In this document: positions 20,920 through 32,847 of the stretch, in pieces | How positions within the stretch are numbered: the stretch's first letter is position 1 | Layout: each line of letters starts with the position of its first letter | Origin: Tetraselmis striata | Lineage: Eukaryota > Chlorophyta > Chlorodendrophyceae > Chlorodendrales > Chlorodendraceae | NCBI GenBank assembly: GCA_006384855.1 | Contig: VCJN01001388.1 | Span: 147,234-211,233, forward strand | DNA length: 64,000 nt | Reading direction: 5' to 3' | Notes under the pieces: generated by a model | Seen by the model: only the letters and a program-made list of their open reading frames with translations | Database searches by the model: none | Told to the model about the DNA's origin: nothing | Made by a program: the position numbers and the translations under genes

Positions 20920-23900
20920 ATGGGGGACGAGCAGCGAGCCCCAGCACAAGTGCTGTCCGGCCTAATTGTAAGTCCCGGCAGAGGATGCAAAGCAGGGTTC
21001 ACATACTCCAAATTTGCCGACGACAGGATCGCAAGTCTAACGTTGTCATTCACAGTGCTAGTACTAGTCGCTTTGTAGATCCCCCCCCGCCCCCCCGAGA
21101 AAGCACCAACTACTTAAAACGACTCACTGACGTTCAGGGGGGCGTTTTTCGTTTGTCACGCTGCCCGCCCCGTCCACGCTGCCTTGCACCGGTAGCCCTT
21201 CCTTCGGCCCGTTGTCCCAGCGTCCAGACACATCTACACGCTGTAAAGCCCTATGGCAACGATGTACATATCGAAATCCAAGGCCTCCTCACGTTCCAAT
21301 CATACGGTGACTTGTTGGGGCTACCAGCAGCCCTGAACGACATGCCGACGCGCAGCTCCTCCCCCAGTGCCGCCTAGCGCTGCGCGCCCGACTATCGATT
21401 GCTAGCGCTACTGCTTCCGCCACTCATTACCGCGCGTGGCGCGGCGGCGATCACGCGCGCATATTACATACCAGGCCCAAAACAAAAACTCCCCCCCCCC
21501 CCCCCCCCCCAATCAAATACACATCAAATTTGATAGATATCTAGGATGCATATCTAAGATACATATCTAACAATCCAGATTTGCTCTGCAACCCTAACAC
21601 TGTCCCCCTGAACTGTCATTTCGACATTTCGCTTTAGAGCCTACCCGTGCTTTGTTCAATGCTGACATTGATGCGCCCAACGGTTCTGCAATCCCGTCGC
21701 AGGAGGTGGTTGAGAAACTCCGGCACTTCCTGGGTCCCACCGGAGTCAACAAACTGAAACTTCCAGAGGTAATAGGAATGCAAACTGTGTAGGCATGGGG
21801 TGGGAACTCGCGTGACAAATTACTGACTCTTCAGGGGGTTTGCGAACGCCATGGAAACCACATTGCAGCAATGCTTTCATGAAGTCTAAAACGTCTTGTT
21901 GTAACCTATTCATGTAACCAGGTTGTAGTCCTCGGTAGACAGTCTGAAGGAAAATCAAGCATCTTGAATTATCTGATTGGGAAGGACGATGTGAGCAAGC
22001 ATGTTCTGACTGCAACCGAGGGGTTAACAACAAAGGTGAGCGCTTACCCATCTTCAGCCTGCAGTCTCTGCCATCACTGTAGAGTTTTGATTCCAAGTAA
22101 GATGGTATACCATAGAGCCACACATCTTTTCAAGGGGCAGCTTCTATGGGGACTGGCCCTAGTAGTGCACTTAGGCCTGTTGTCCACAATGTGTTCGACA
22201 TGCTGAGCCACCCGTTTGAACTCTTGGTCAAGTTGTCTGACACTGCTGCAGCATAGGACGCTCACCCCCCTTTCCCTCGCATTTTTCACAACCTGGCAGA
22301 TTACCATGCGAGTTACCTTGCTTAGCAACCGGCATGTGGATGAGACTACTGGACGAGAGCTGGATTGGTTTGCAGCAGTAACACACAAGACTGCTGATCA
22401 ACCGGATCAGGTTCAGGAATTTTGTGACCCGATGAGATTGAGGCAGGTCCTATGATGCAGCTGCGCAACCTCAAGCCTGCACACCCTTGTTTATGTCAGA
22501 TATAACGACAACAGTCCATGGAATAGCATTGCCCAATATTATACAAGAGCCTCTCAGCCAGTTCAAACGCGCTTGATAAGGCTTTTCAGACAAACATGTG
22601 CGTTGCCACCTTTATCTGTATGCTGATGAATCTTGGGACTCTAAGACGATACGTTTGCCAACTGATCCATGTCAGGGAGCACATTGAAACATTTCAAAAT
22701 GATCGTGAAGTTTTGGACGGCAACGTATATTTCAACATCAAGTGCTACTCGTCCACGTATAAGTATCCATTTACCCTTGTAGATTTGCCAGGTCTGCCAG
22801 GTAACAGCAGCGACCAGAACTACCGCGCTGCTCTTGATATGGCATTGAAGCACATTCGCGATCTTGAAGGTATGATGAATTTTAGTCAACACTTTTGGTC
22901 TGGCGTCTCCTCCATGGTGCAGAAAATGGCACGCTGCATTGGTGGCTGATTGTATTCACTCTGTGACAAATCTGCTGTGCTTCAGGATGTGTGGTTATGA
23001 ATGTCTCCCAGGCGGTAGGCAATCACGATCTTGGCAATGACGCCATGTTTGGATTCTTGGAGAACGATGTCGGTTGGCAGAAGGAGCGGATAGAGCGCAG
23101 CACTATCCGTGTCTTCACTATGATAGACACCGCCACGTCTGCTCAACGTATGTGACAGTGGCAAGCAAGCTGTGGCAATGATGATGAATGTACTTCACGT
23201 GGTGCCGTTGTCATGCTTACAATAATGCTTGCACCCTTCTCGTACAGGAGAAAAAATTCTCAAAACGGTCCTGTCTGAAGAAGCCCAAAGACGATACCCG
23301 CAAGGGACTTTCATCGTCATTAATCAGCCTGATGCCAGAGAGGTACGAGTCTTTGATTGCCCTTGCAACATGATCTCACTGCCTTGTACTGCATTGCACA
23401 ACCTAATGTGCCTGTTGGCTGACGGCGAGACCTTGCACGCTGAAACGGACCGTCTTCAGATATTTAAGAGCGATACGGGATTCGAGCCATACCAAGCCTG
23501 CTGCGGGCATGATAAACTGGCTCAGCGGATTTCCACGCTGCAGCTTCAGGCGGCACAGGATAGTGTGCCTTCCATGGAGCGCGGCATTGATGATGCGGTG
23601 AGTGATGTGTCCCGGCTCAGGCCTCAGCCTGCGGTTGCTGTGACTGCATTATTTCTTACTGTGCAGCTGCGCTCTGTAGCTTACAACACGTGGAATTCCT
23701 TAAGCCAATCAAAGTAGATGGACAGAAATGCAGGAGCTATGTGCTTGTGTGTACGTATTTGCGGCCACAGCCACTTAGTCTTTGTTTTTCGCGATGTAGA
23801 TCAAATCCAGCCAAGAGAAGCTGCGCCTGCTGGGAGACCCCCTCCCTGACACAGATCACTCCAGGGCCATGTATTTTTCTCGCGTCATGCTACAAGGCCT

Positions 23901-25714
23901 GATAAACCAACTTAACAACAAGAAGGGATTCAGGGATGACAACGGAAATGCAGGTCAGCAAAAAGTGGTGAAGATGCTCCAGGCATGGGCGGATTCCCAG
24001 ACCGACCCTACATCATCTTCTCTAAAGAGGCGAGTCACCCTACCTCGGCCATGATAAGCTCACCTGAGCCGAGCAACACATCTCTCGAACGAATCCGATC
24101 TCCATGCTGCTAGTTTACGCAAACATATGGGCATGTGCACGCACTGATTGTACAAATGATCACTGTAGTAGGCAAGCAGATAACCCATTTCAGCACATGG
24201 ACACACAATGACAAATCCCGAATTCATTGGATTGGTTCCAAGGTCTCTCAAGTGTTTTTGGTTTTATTGTTTCTCACAACAAGCGCGTTCAACTGTGCAG
24301 AACGCTGACCTCATTGGACAGTGCTGAAGATTGGTACAAGAGGGTGTCACGGTATGTCAACTCGTTTGGTGACGGCAACGCTCATTCGCGCTACAACAAA
24401 AGTATGAGCCTGGCAAACGAGATTCAGCGAGAGGTGGTGCATCCCACACTGGTGGATACCTGCTGCAGAGCTCTGGATGATTGCTTCAGTAAATGGTCTG
24501 AGTACTGTGAGGAACATCTGCAGCACATTTTGTACACAAACACTGACGCAGAGAGCAGGGTGATGTGGGATCGAATGCCTGAGCTTCGCAACTATGTGGA
24601 AAAGAAGGTCAAGGAGTCTGTATTGGTAAGCTTCCGACTCTATGAGCCATTTCCTGGCTTTGTCTTCCTGCGCTACTTGCTCTGAGCCTTAACATCTGCA
24701 CTCAGTCCCGTTTGGCCCCATGCCGTGAACCTGTGTTGCACGATTAGGCTGCAAAGGACAATGCAAATGGGCATTTACAGCGCACCTTGGACATGTACGA
24801 TTACGTCTGGGAATTTCATTCGCCGGAAGAGCTGCCTTTGGAAGATGGGCAGAGGGAATGGAATCTTTCTGGGAGCGCATCATCATGGGGGAAGCTCCGC
24901 GCAGCTGCAGAGACAGAAATACTGAGGAATCTGGGCACAAATGTGCTTGGCGGTGTGCCTCTACAGCTTGCCAGTGGTGCCTTGGAAGCTGCCATTGAGA
25001 CTGCAAAAACTTCTGTGCATGAGACCCTTGGCAAGCTGTGGCCAGCAGAACCCTCCAGGCGTGCAGCCTTGTCACAGGCAGATGCAGCCAATGGCCACCG
25101 GCTTGATCGAGCCCAGTGGAAGGAAATATATAACGAGGCAGTGGTGTTTCTCAAGGACTACAATGAGCGTGTTGTATGGAGCTCTTTGCAGGTGAGTGAG
25201 CTTACCTTCACCCTAAAACCAAAACCCAAAACCCTAACAAAACACTAACACTCCTGCTGATTTCTATTATCCGTGACTATCTATCCTCAGCAGCTTAGAA
25301 TCCAACACATTGCGCGTACTTAGTTCGATTGTTGGAACAATGACAAGCCATCCTGAGGCTTTGCGCTGGTGAATTGGGTGCACAGACTGCAACAGTGAGA
25401 ATCGTCCATACCTATCTTCTCCGTGAATACAGTGCCAACCTGTGGAAAATGGACAAAGATATCCAGAAGGAACTTGAGACTGGGGACACACTGAAGAAAT
25501 TGATGCAGGAGAACCCAGAGACACAGCAGCAGAGGGGCGAGCTGATCTCTATGATTGCTCAGCTGGAGGACTGCAAAAGGCAAGTTCAAAAACAGAACCT
25601 TCCTAGCCAGAATCACAAACAGAACAACCAACCCCCTGTGGTTTCTGAAGTAACATCTGACATGTGAATTTTGAATGCAGAACTCTGGCAGCGTACAAGA
25701 GGATTAATCTGTGA
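20920..25714 (+). CDS. dynamin-like large GTPase
   Basis: A membrane-remodelling GTPase by family. Reconstructed in-frame exons are 20920-20967, 21640-21768, 21922-22035, 22300-22446, 22680 (or 22590)-22869, 22986-23147, 23248-23342 and 23430-23597. Less certain ones lie at 23666-24050, 24301-24625, 24748-25191 and 25291-25579, and the last is 25681-25714 after a GC-AG intron. Motifs: P-loop G-R-Q-S-E-G-K-S-S, switch threonine region, D-L-P-G at the third G box. In the fourth box T-M-I-D replaces T-K-x-D, a one-base difference from lysine. The C-terminal L-M-Q-E-N-P-E-T then R-G-E-L-I-S-M-I-A-Q-L-E-D fits a GTPase effector domain. No pleckstrin or proline-rich domain or transmembrane segment is visible, which resembles Mx/DRP-type members. 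In-frame breaks near 23690, 25291 and 25355 may be sequence errors, unrecognised splices or decay. Confidence 0.8.
21490..21510 (+). repeat. C tract in intron 1 of the dynamin-like gene
   Basis: About 21 uninterrupted C within the 672-nt first intron, 130 nt before the acceptor. Confidence 0.85.
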
Positions 25715-25944
25715 CATGGGAGCATCTTCCTCAGATGACACTGACTTTTGCAGCATCACCACTTCAAATTGCTGATTGTATTGCCTCAGAAGATGGGCGA
25801 CCTCTGTTTTGTGCCTGTTGATGCGTTGTTTTCCAGTGCAAGAAATGATGGATATATGCCAGTTACAGATATTCTCCGTTTCATAATGAGCATTTTGTGG
25901 TCGCTCCTTGTTGCTCGGTGCATTTTCTTATTTGTCCTTTGAAC

Positions 25945-25965
25945 CCCCCCCCCCCCCCCCCCCCT
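25945..25965 (+). repeat. C tract in the dynamin 3' region
   Basis: About 21 C, 230 nt after the dynamin-like stop. A TGTAA pentamer follows at 26016 and could serve that gene's poly(A) site. Confidence 0.75.
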
Positions 25966-26193
25966 CCCAATTTACATGCTTGGCCTAATCCAGCAACGTG
26001 CGGCGAAAAATATCATGTAATTCTACCTCTTTCCCCAGCAAGCATATGTCTAAGTAATCTCTCCCATGGCAGCTTGGCCTTGCAATCAGGTCCTGCCAGC
26101 CTTTATTCAGCATTAATGCACACGCATATCGCCATGAGAAACCCTGTTAACATAATACATCGCGCAGAAATCTCCCTGAGCTGGGTGAATGAC

Positions 26194-26198
26194 TTACA
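26194..26198 (-). promoter_or_regulatory. TGTAA poly(A) signal of the WD40 gene
   Basis: TGTAA on the minus strand about 30 nt past the WD40 stop. TGTAA is the standard green-algal polyadenylation pentamer, so position and strand fit. Confidence 0.6.
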
Positions 26199-26228
26199 TC
26201 CCTGTGTTGCTGGCGCTAAAAAGGTTGA

Positions 26229-27713
26229 CTAAATGTCGAAATTACTCGGTATGCGCGGCAACCTGCTCAGGGGCGAGTCAAATGATGGAGTAGGGCTCTG
26301 TGGCGCTGTTAGTTGATACTCGTCAGGCAGAGTCCGTGTAAAAGTGCTGAGATGGACTTCTCTCATACGGCGTTCAGCAGTTCTAAGCTGCTCGAGAAGG
26401 TGTTTCAGCTGCTCCAACTGGCTCATAATGTTGACACTGACATAACGGGCACCAGCTTGTGTAGAAGAACCGTCCTCAGCATGTTCCGCTGAAGAATCCG
26501 ACGCTGAAATGGTATCATTAACATGCATCTCCACGGCAGGGGGCAGTGTCCCACGTAGCCACCGCGTATAGACAGGCACGACTTTGGACTGAAGCTCCTC
26601 CTCAAAATCTGTTGGGACTACGTAGACCAGTCCCTCGGAGCATGCAGTTCCCAGGAATCTCCGGCCCCAGCTAACAGACCTGGCATGTGGGTGAGTGAAT
26701 ATTCTCTTGTGACCTGCTGCGAGATCACGCACCAGTCCTGTGGCACTTCCTGCTCTAGCTGCACGCGCATAGTATGGAGCCGATATGACAACTTCATCGC
26801 CGCCGACACTCGCAAGCAGATGCGGGGGGCTGTTCGACCAGCTGATCCCGGTGACAGGCTGGCCATTGTGGAGGTTTTCAAGTGTGAAAGGCTCCCAAGT
26901 CGAAGTGTCGTACAGAAGAACGGATCCATCTTTAAGCCCACAGGCCACCCAGCTGCCGCAGGGGCTCCACTTGCAGGTTCCCGTTTCGCACTGCAATGCG
27001 TTCTCCACGCGCGTCAACAAGGCTCCGTTGACGTCGAGGACGAGCAGTGTGCCGCTCCTGCACGCCACGGCTAGCTGTAGCCCCTTGGAAACAGTTTCGC
27101 CCCAGCCCAGGGCAAGTGGCTCGTGATCTGAGATGTCTGCCAATGCCTGTTGGAGGGCAGAAAGCTCCTTGGCTTTGAACCATACTTGGTGCTTCCCGCG
27201 ATGCTTTTGGCATCGGCTCCAGAGTTGCACGGACCTTCTCCTGATGTCCAACGACGCGAGAATGCCCGTCGATTGCGCAAAGGACAGGTCGTCCACCTCC
27301 ATAACCTCCCTACCCATGAGTTTCAGTATATCACAAGAGGAATTTGGTCCCCTTGGTGCGAACTGGCGAAGTGCGTACCCCCCTGTGGTGCCTTCGTCAG
27401 CAGCTCTACCCAAGGTATCCTTACAGCCGCCGCTGAAGATGTATCGGCCGTCAGGAGTCCACGTCACGCAATTGGTTCTGCCTGGACCACTCGGGTATGC
27501 GTTCAGCTTCGTGTATGTCATCTCTTTCCCTGTCTTTGCATCCACCACCGCGATGAGCCCATTCGATGTGCCAGCGGCGAACACGTCATCTTGAGGGTGG
27601 AAGGCCAGGTGTGTCAGGCCGGGCGTCGTTGTCGCCGCGTTGTAGGCCGCATTACCGCCCATACCAAGAAGGGCCGCTATGCCAGCTCCAGCAGGCCAAA
27701 GAAGGAAAGCCAT
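26229..27713 (-). CDS. WD40-repeat protein with C-terminal coiled coil
   Basis: Intronless ORF of 494 codons from ATG 27713; the frame stays open upstream only with GTG. Beta-propeller repeats are recognisable: L-A-F-H-P-Q-D-D-V-F-A-A-G-T, V-T-W-T-P-D-G-R-Y-I-F-S-G-G, C-K-W-S-P-C-G-S-W-V-A-C-G and I-S-W-S-N-S-P-P-H-L-L-A-S-V-G. They fill residues about 30-370 and suit a scaffold role. A low-complexity Ser/Glu/Ala linker and a helical L-E-Q-L-K-H-L-L-E-Q-L-R segment (about 430-460) follow, with an S/P-rich tail. The N-terminus has a hydrophobic glycine-rich stretch (residues 3-22) that might be a signal anchor, though the start is unsure. The gene is convergent with the dynamin-like gene. A single long exon is unusual beside intron-rich neighbours. 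The orthologous group is not assigned. Confidence 0.8.
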   Translation of the reverse strand: MAFLLWPAGAGIAALLGMGGNAAYNAATTTPGLTHLAFHPQDDVFAAGTSNGLIAVVDAKTGKEMTYTKLNAYPSGPGRTNCVTWTPDGRYIFSGGCKDTLGRAADEGTTGGYALRQFAPRGPNSSCDILKLMGREVMEVDDLSFAQSTGILASLDIRRRSVQLWSRCQKHRGKHQVWFKAKELSALQQALADISDHEPLALGWGETVSKGLQLAVACRSGTLLVLDVNGALLTRVENALQCETGTCKWSPCGSWVACGLKDGSVLLYDTSTWEPFTLENLHNGQPVTGISWSNSPPHLLASVGGDEVVISAPYYARAARAGSATGLVRDLAAGHKRIFTHPHARSVSWGRRFLGTACSEGLVYVVPTDFEEELQSKVVPVYTRWLRGTLPPAVEMHVNDTISASDSSAEHAEDGSSTQAGARYVSVNIMSQLEQLKHLLEQLRTAERRMREVHLSTFTRTLPDEYQLTAPQSPTPSFDSPLSRLPRIPSNFDI

Positions 27714-28078
27714 ATGAGAGGATTCGGCCACACGGCTGCGGTCTGACCAGGCGGGTGGAGCTGGCGAAGGACGCCAAGCCTCTTGATATACGCGACGGAT
27801 GCTGTCTCACGGCAAACTCACGAGGTGGGCTACCGCTAGTGGGCCTGCACGCGGAGAAAACGCCATGCAAGCATGCCGCCGTTCCAGAGTATACCCGTAC
27901 CGGTAAAAGCCCTGAACCGGTACCCCCCGTACTAGCGGCCTGCCGGGGGCGCGGCGGGTTGGCCAACGGAGTGGTCCGGTATTGTAACGGGTTCGTTGCT
28001 ATGTGGCGATGCCGCGGTGCGCGCGCCGCGAGAAGGTATATAGTAGAGATGACGATGAGGTCGTACAGGTACCTCGTA

Positions 28079-28290
28079 AAGTAAAGTAAAGTTCGCCCCG
28101 GGACATCGGCCGAAGCCGCCCCAGCACTTGACCTCGTGCGCCAACTGCAGTCGTAGGTCTGGCATAGCCCATAGACCATTGCCTCATTCGAACCCCGAAG
28201 GGCTAATGCATCAACCGGGTAAACCCGGGACACGTCGGGCCGATATTGCCGAAATGCATCGGCCAGGAATCGAACCCGGGTCTCTCGCAT
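28079..28290 (-). mobile_element. tRNA-derived SINE, copy 1, with 12-bp target duplication
   Basis: Flanked by AGGTACCTCGTA at 28067-28078 and 28291-28302. On the minus strand it begins in the tRNA-like T-arm (GGGTTCGATTCC) with the rest of the tRNA head lost, so it is 5'-truncated. It ends in a TTTAC-type tail (GGCGAACTTTACTTTACTT). The body is shared with 40785-41023 and 50677-50905. Target duplication plus 5' truncation is the hallmark of LINE-driven retroposition. Confidence 0.85.
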
Positions 28291-28317
28291 AGGTACCTCG
28301 TACCAGCGACCAGTAGC

Positions 28318-28385
28318 GACCAGCATCGCACTTCCGAAATGCTTTGCTCCGCGCGATGGGGCATTGCCCCGACTCGAATTTTCCA
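28318..28385 (+). mobile_element. LINE fragment
   Basis: CGCAC then TCCGAAATG then TTTGCTCCG matches 37627-37690 of the LINE remnant near its C-terminal coding end. Same strand, about 80% identity by eye. Confidence 0.55.
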
Positions 28386-28591
28386 CCTACGAAATCCCGT
28401 GTACATTACCGCTGTACATTCCGCGGGATTGTTATTGCTGATGATACACCCGTCGAGGACAGCGGAAGCAATTTCAACAAAGTACAGCAGAGTTCATAAC
28501 ACGTCAGATCCGAGGCGGTCATTCCCAGCTAACGACTCGTCGTGCTAGAGACCAGTCCCTATCAGCAGCATGTTAGTCAGGCCGCGCGATC

Positions 28592-29297
28592 GAAACTCCG
28601 ACTAGGGGCTCGGTGGCCCGGCCATCCGCACGCCCACGGCGCACATCTCAAGATGGGAGGAAGCGCACGGCGATCAGCACGCGGCTGGCCGGGCGGCGGG
28701 GCTCTAGACTTATGAAAATCCTGTGTAGAGGCCGACCCGGGGCGACAGACACGCACACACCGAGAGGAAACTCCGACTAGGAGCCTGGTGGCCCGGCCAT
28801 CCGCACGCCCACGGCGCACATCTCGAGATGGGAGGAAGCGCACGGCGATCAGCACGCGGCTGGCCGGGCGGCGGGCTCTAGACTTATGGGAATCCCGTGT
28901 AGAGGCCGAGCCGGGGCGACAGACACGCACACACCGAGACGAAACTCCGACTAGGAGCCTGGTGGCCCGGCCATCCGCACGCCCACGGCGCACATCTCGA
29001 GATGGGAGGAAGCGCATGGCGACCAGCAGCACGCAGCAAGCCGGGCGGCGGGGCTCTAGACTTATGGGAATCCCGTGTAGAGGCCGAGCCGGGGCGACAG
29101 ACACGCACACACCGAGACGAAACTCCGACTAGGAGCCCGGTGGCCCGGCCCTCCGCACGCCCACGGCGCACACCTCCAGATGGGAGGAAGCGCATGGCGA
29201 CCAGCAGCACGCAGCAAGCCGGGCGGCGGGGCTCTAGACTTATGGGAATCCCGTGTAGGGGCCGAGCCGGGGCGACAGACACGCACATGCCGAGACG
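28592..29297. repeat. 175-bp tandem array, four units
   Basis: Units start at 28592, 28767, 28941 and 29119 (each at GAAACTCCGAC), giving periods of 175, 174 and 178 bp, with over 90% identity. The last unit ends at the ACACGCACATGCCGAGACG boundary. Arg-rich ORFs on both strands follow the repeat period and are not treated as genes. Confidence 0.95.
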
Positions 29298-29883
29298 GCA
29301 GCGACGCAGCGGAAGATGGGAGGATCGACTAAGGCTAATCGGTTGATCGCGTACGAGATAATCCTTACCATCGACGAATCTCAGTCAAGGTATATAATGT
29401 AGGTACTACGGCTGGTCGGTGCACTGGTAGTGTTAAGTGGACAGGTAGCGCATCTTACCTTGTCTGGGGTGAGAGTCAATGAGTACGGCGGGGGGTCGTC
29501 CCCACTGGGGCGCTCCATGGATCACGACAGCGGTTCCGGGATGGGCGGTTGGGAAAGGGTGTCGCTGGGTGGGAGGAAGTGCGGAGACTGATGGAGGGCA
29601 ATGGATCTTCATCCCTCCGCTGCGCCGTTGTCTTCTTGCGTTGTCGCTGGCGCCCGCGGCACTCCGAGTCTCCGACCACCCGGATATCATCATACTCCTG
29701 CGACGCGCGGTTGCGGGAACGCGTACTTTATGGCGTTTTGATGTCGAGGGAGTAACATTCTCGTACCATAAAGGGATTTCAGGGTCCAGAAATATCCGGG
29801 ATTTCGTAGGTGAAAAATTTGTGATTTGAATCACTCCGGTTATATCTGTGTTCGGGCAGGAATGATTATCTGAGGTCCGGCTG
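29298..29883. other. no supported gene
   Basis: A plus-strand open frame at 29479-29829 has no recognisable domain. Nothing else was seen. Confidence 0.35.
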
Positions 29884-30186
29884 CGAGGCCATTCGAATCA
29901 CGCATTACTCGCATGGGCCGACGCCCAAACGGGTAGGGCGGACCTTTCGTGGTCAGTGCCGGGTATTTTCATGGCAGTGGTTTAGACGGCGATCCAACAG
30001 TGTTGGAAATTCCGTCAGTGGCATTGAATTAGTCTTGCAAAATGCTTCGGCAATTTGCTTGATGACTACAACGGAGCGCCGCCTACCCAGGGAATTCCGT
30101 AACTAGATCGCTGCCTAAACGACCGTCATAGAGACGCTGCAAGGGTTTCACTGGTGCCAATCCTGTCCAGGGGCGGGAAAAACAAA
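29884..30186 (+). mobile_element. LINE 3' end, copy 1
   Basis: Matches 37672-37972 along its length. Both share GGGCCGACGCCCAAAC, GATCCAACAGTGTTGGAAAT and CGACCGTCATAGAGACGCTG, and both end in a GGGCG(G)AAAAA-type terminus. It is a 3' untranslated end left by a 5'-truncated insertion. Confidence 0.8.
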
Positions 30187-30221
30187 GTACATGTACATGT
30201 AGTCGATCCGCCGTTCGCAAG

Positions 30222-30610
30222 CGGGTTTTATGCGGAATGAGGAGGGCCCCATGGAAGTCGCCAGCTTATTCGACATCGTGGCTCGTCGCCAAGCGTTAGG
30301 TCTACCCACGTACATGCACGCGGGATTTATTGACTTCATGAGGGCATATGACACCGTACCTCATGAACTTTTATTCCTAAAACCACAAGCCCTAGGAGTC
30401 ACGGGTCATATGCTTACCTTCATATACACTTACTGTGCTTCCTTGCTTTATACATGGATAGTATGGTACGGGTTATGACAGGGGTGGCCCCGGGAACACT
30501 GTTAGGCCCCATACCTAAAGAGCGTGGCCTCCGACAGGGGTGCCCCGCTTCCCCCATCCTATGTAACATATTTATTACCGATATATTCGATGGGGTAGAA
30601 CATCTAGGGT
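30222..30610 (+). pseudogene. LINE reverse transcriptase fragment (palm)
   Basis: R-N-E-E-G-P then L-x-D-I-V-A-R-R and F-I-D-F-M-R-A-Y-D-T-V-P-H (motif A of non-LTR reverse transcriptases). After a frame change R-G-L-R-Q-G-C-P-A-S-P-I-L-C-N-I-F-I-T-D gives motif B. The F-A-D-D motif that should follow is absent because the similarity stops near 30610. The fragment starts 35 bp after the LINE 3' end at 30186, so two insertions abut. Confidence 0.8.
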
Positions 30611-31619
30611 GTGAGTACCAGAGTGCACCGACACATTTCCGGCAAGGATGGAATCGGGGGCGCCAGTCATGCTGCATCGCCGTCGCTGCCAAGACCGGTT
30701 GTGGCCCGGCCGTGTTCGCGGCTAAAACAAGGCCAGCAAGCGCGGCGAAGGGGGCGAAGGCGAATGCGTATTGGAAAGTCAGCCCCTAGCGCCGCTTGTT
30801 GGTCCCTACCAGAAGTCGCTACTGGTGGTAGTAACGAAGACCAAACGATCGGTGGATGGCGGCAGAGATATGGTTACAATATTTCAATAGATATTCACAA
30901 TTTGAATTTCATTTGATTTATAGGATATTAAAGGAATGAAGACCGGCTGTTGAACTTGAAAACATTGCATATATCCAATTCTGCCACTGAAATGTTGACT
31001 CGTTTCAATGATCGAAATCCCCGTCGACTCTCATGCACTACAACAAGCGGATGACGAGTGGACGACCGCGCCGCGGGGCTGATATAAACGAGCAAACGGT
31101 AGCAGGAGGAATTTCTCATGCTCGAAATGGTGTGAATTACAAAAGGCCAGTAACAAATCCACCGCGAAAAGCAGCGCTAGGAAATCAACACAAGCCGCTT
31201 AAAAGTGCCCCGCGTACACGAGGCGGGAAGGGCGAGTGATGCGCGCCCGGATAAGAGTCCGGCCCACGCGAGCACGTGTATGTATGTGAGGTAGGCCGGG
31301 TGATCCAAGGACGTGCAGTACAGCTTCGGCAATAACTGGGTTCATGGCGGAAGAATCTACGGCGTTTGTTGAGGCAGTGTGCACGCTCTAGAGCCGCCAC
31401 CAAGCTCACGACCCTAAAGAAATCTCCTGCGAGTAAGGCCTCCTCAAGAGCCCGGACAGTGCACCGAGTGCCCTGCGATGAGAGGGCGCCCCGATTCGCG
31501 GCCAAGCATGCGCATGCGACGGCGCGCACTGTGCGGCGCACCGCCCCCTTACTCACCTCACCCACTACTATGTAAGCCGAAGACCATGCCCGTGTACTCC
31601 GACATGTTCAGAATATCTC
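30611..31619. other. no supported gene; dispersed GTGTGAATTACAA word
   Basis: 31127-31160 resembles the tandem unit at 20297-20425. The minus-strand frame 31565-31185 is Arg/Ala-rich without a family. Nothing more was seen. Confidence 0.35.
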
Positions 31620-31635
31620 GAAGCGGGCCCTTATG

Positions 31636-31872
31636 TCACGGCTCCGTGTCGTGCCACGCCGTATCCCGCACTGACAACCCCCGTTGCATGTCGCCTAACA
31701 AGGTGCGCTGAAACCAATTCACAGCCACGGCCCGGGCTACTACGATGTACTTGACCCCGCACCGCGTGGTTTTGAGCTCCACCAGCCCAGGCTTCAAGCA
31801 CCGGGGATAATAGCATCCGATCACGACGCTGAAAGCCGGGAGGGAGGGCTCTACGTCTGGCAACATGTCCAT
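31636..31872 (-). CDS. unrecognised ORF, possible gene fragment
   Basis: 78 codons with a protein-like composition: hydrophobic alternation around F-S-V-V-I-G-C-Y-Y-P-R-C, then T-T-R-C-G-V-K-Y-I-V-V-A-R, then W-F-Q-R-T-L-L. Overlapping frames on the same strand are much poorer. No family, splice partner or repeat copy was found. Confidence 0.25.
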   Translation of the reverse strand: MDMLPDVEPSLPAFSVVIGCYYPRCLKPGLVELKTTRCGVKYIVVARAVAVNWFQRTLLGDMQRGLSVRDTAWHDTEP

Positions 31873-31989
31873 GAGTTAATCTACGACGGGGACAGTGCTG
31901 TCCAAAGGCATTGGCTAATGAAGCAAGCCGCCCATCTCTTGGGGACGGTACGGTGATGCTGCGATCGTAAACACGGTGATCACGGAAGA

Positions 31990-32845
31990 CGTATGCGATA
32001 ACATCGCGCTGAATCAAATCTGAAATTGAAATGTGTGCTTCCCACGCTAGCGAGCGTATCCAGACGCCGCGAGGTTTTTGAGCGCATCGCCACAGAGGTC
32101 GTCAATGACGGGGTCCGTGGTGCTTCTGTCGAGGGCAGAATGATCTGGCTACTCCCAATTGCCGGTGCAATGCATGGGCTAGGCAAAAGAAGTACCCGGC
32201 TCAGCTATCTACCTCCCGCAAAAACAGATTTAAAAGAAGTTTTAGGTTGGTCACCAGATGCATTATTGCGGTCTTAAGCAAAATTTGCCTTAGAAACCTA
32301 GGCAAGACGTTGTCACTTGCTATACTAGATAATTGTGTGGCTTGCCGCCACTCGCGTGTGAATAATATGCTTGATATTGTTTTAGCTTGTGTGATGTTCT
32401 GGGCGGGATACTTGGAAATAACTTGTAAACATAGTGGGCGTTTTGGTTTCTGGTTCCGTAATTGAACTGTCTTAGCCTTGAAACAACATCGCCATTATTG
32501 CTAAAAACATGTCAGATGTTAAAATATATTCAAAGGTAGGAAGGGTGGAAGGTGGGCGCATAGGAATCCTTGTAGATGTCTAATTGCTGCCCCGGTGGCC
32601 GATATCCCAACAACACAGCGGGATTACCTCGCCATCAAAAGTGAAACGATCGCCACCACAGTCCCCGCGATTCTTGATCCAATATAGATGAATAGAACAG
32701 CTTGAACTGGATGTCGCGTTCAATCGGAGATGGTGGACTGTATTGCGTGAGGAAGTGCATGGTCATTTATGAAGTAGATATACTTGCAATTCTGCAGGCC
32801 GTCGTTGCAATGATCCACCAAGATTATCGTGTTCTTGAACTCCGA
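31990..32845. other. no firm gene
   Basis: An 83-codon plus ORF starting at 32026 is plausible but unsupported. The remainder becomes AT-rich toward 32880. Confidence 0.3.
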
Positions 32846-32847
32846 AG

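Noticed and set aside
28577-29288. Arg-rich 134-178-codon ORFs on both strands
   Set aside because: They span the 175-bp tandem array and their sequence is the periodic translation of the repeat.
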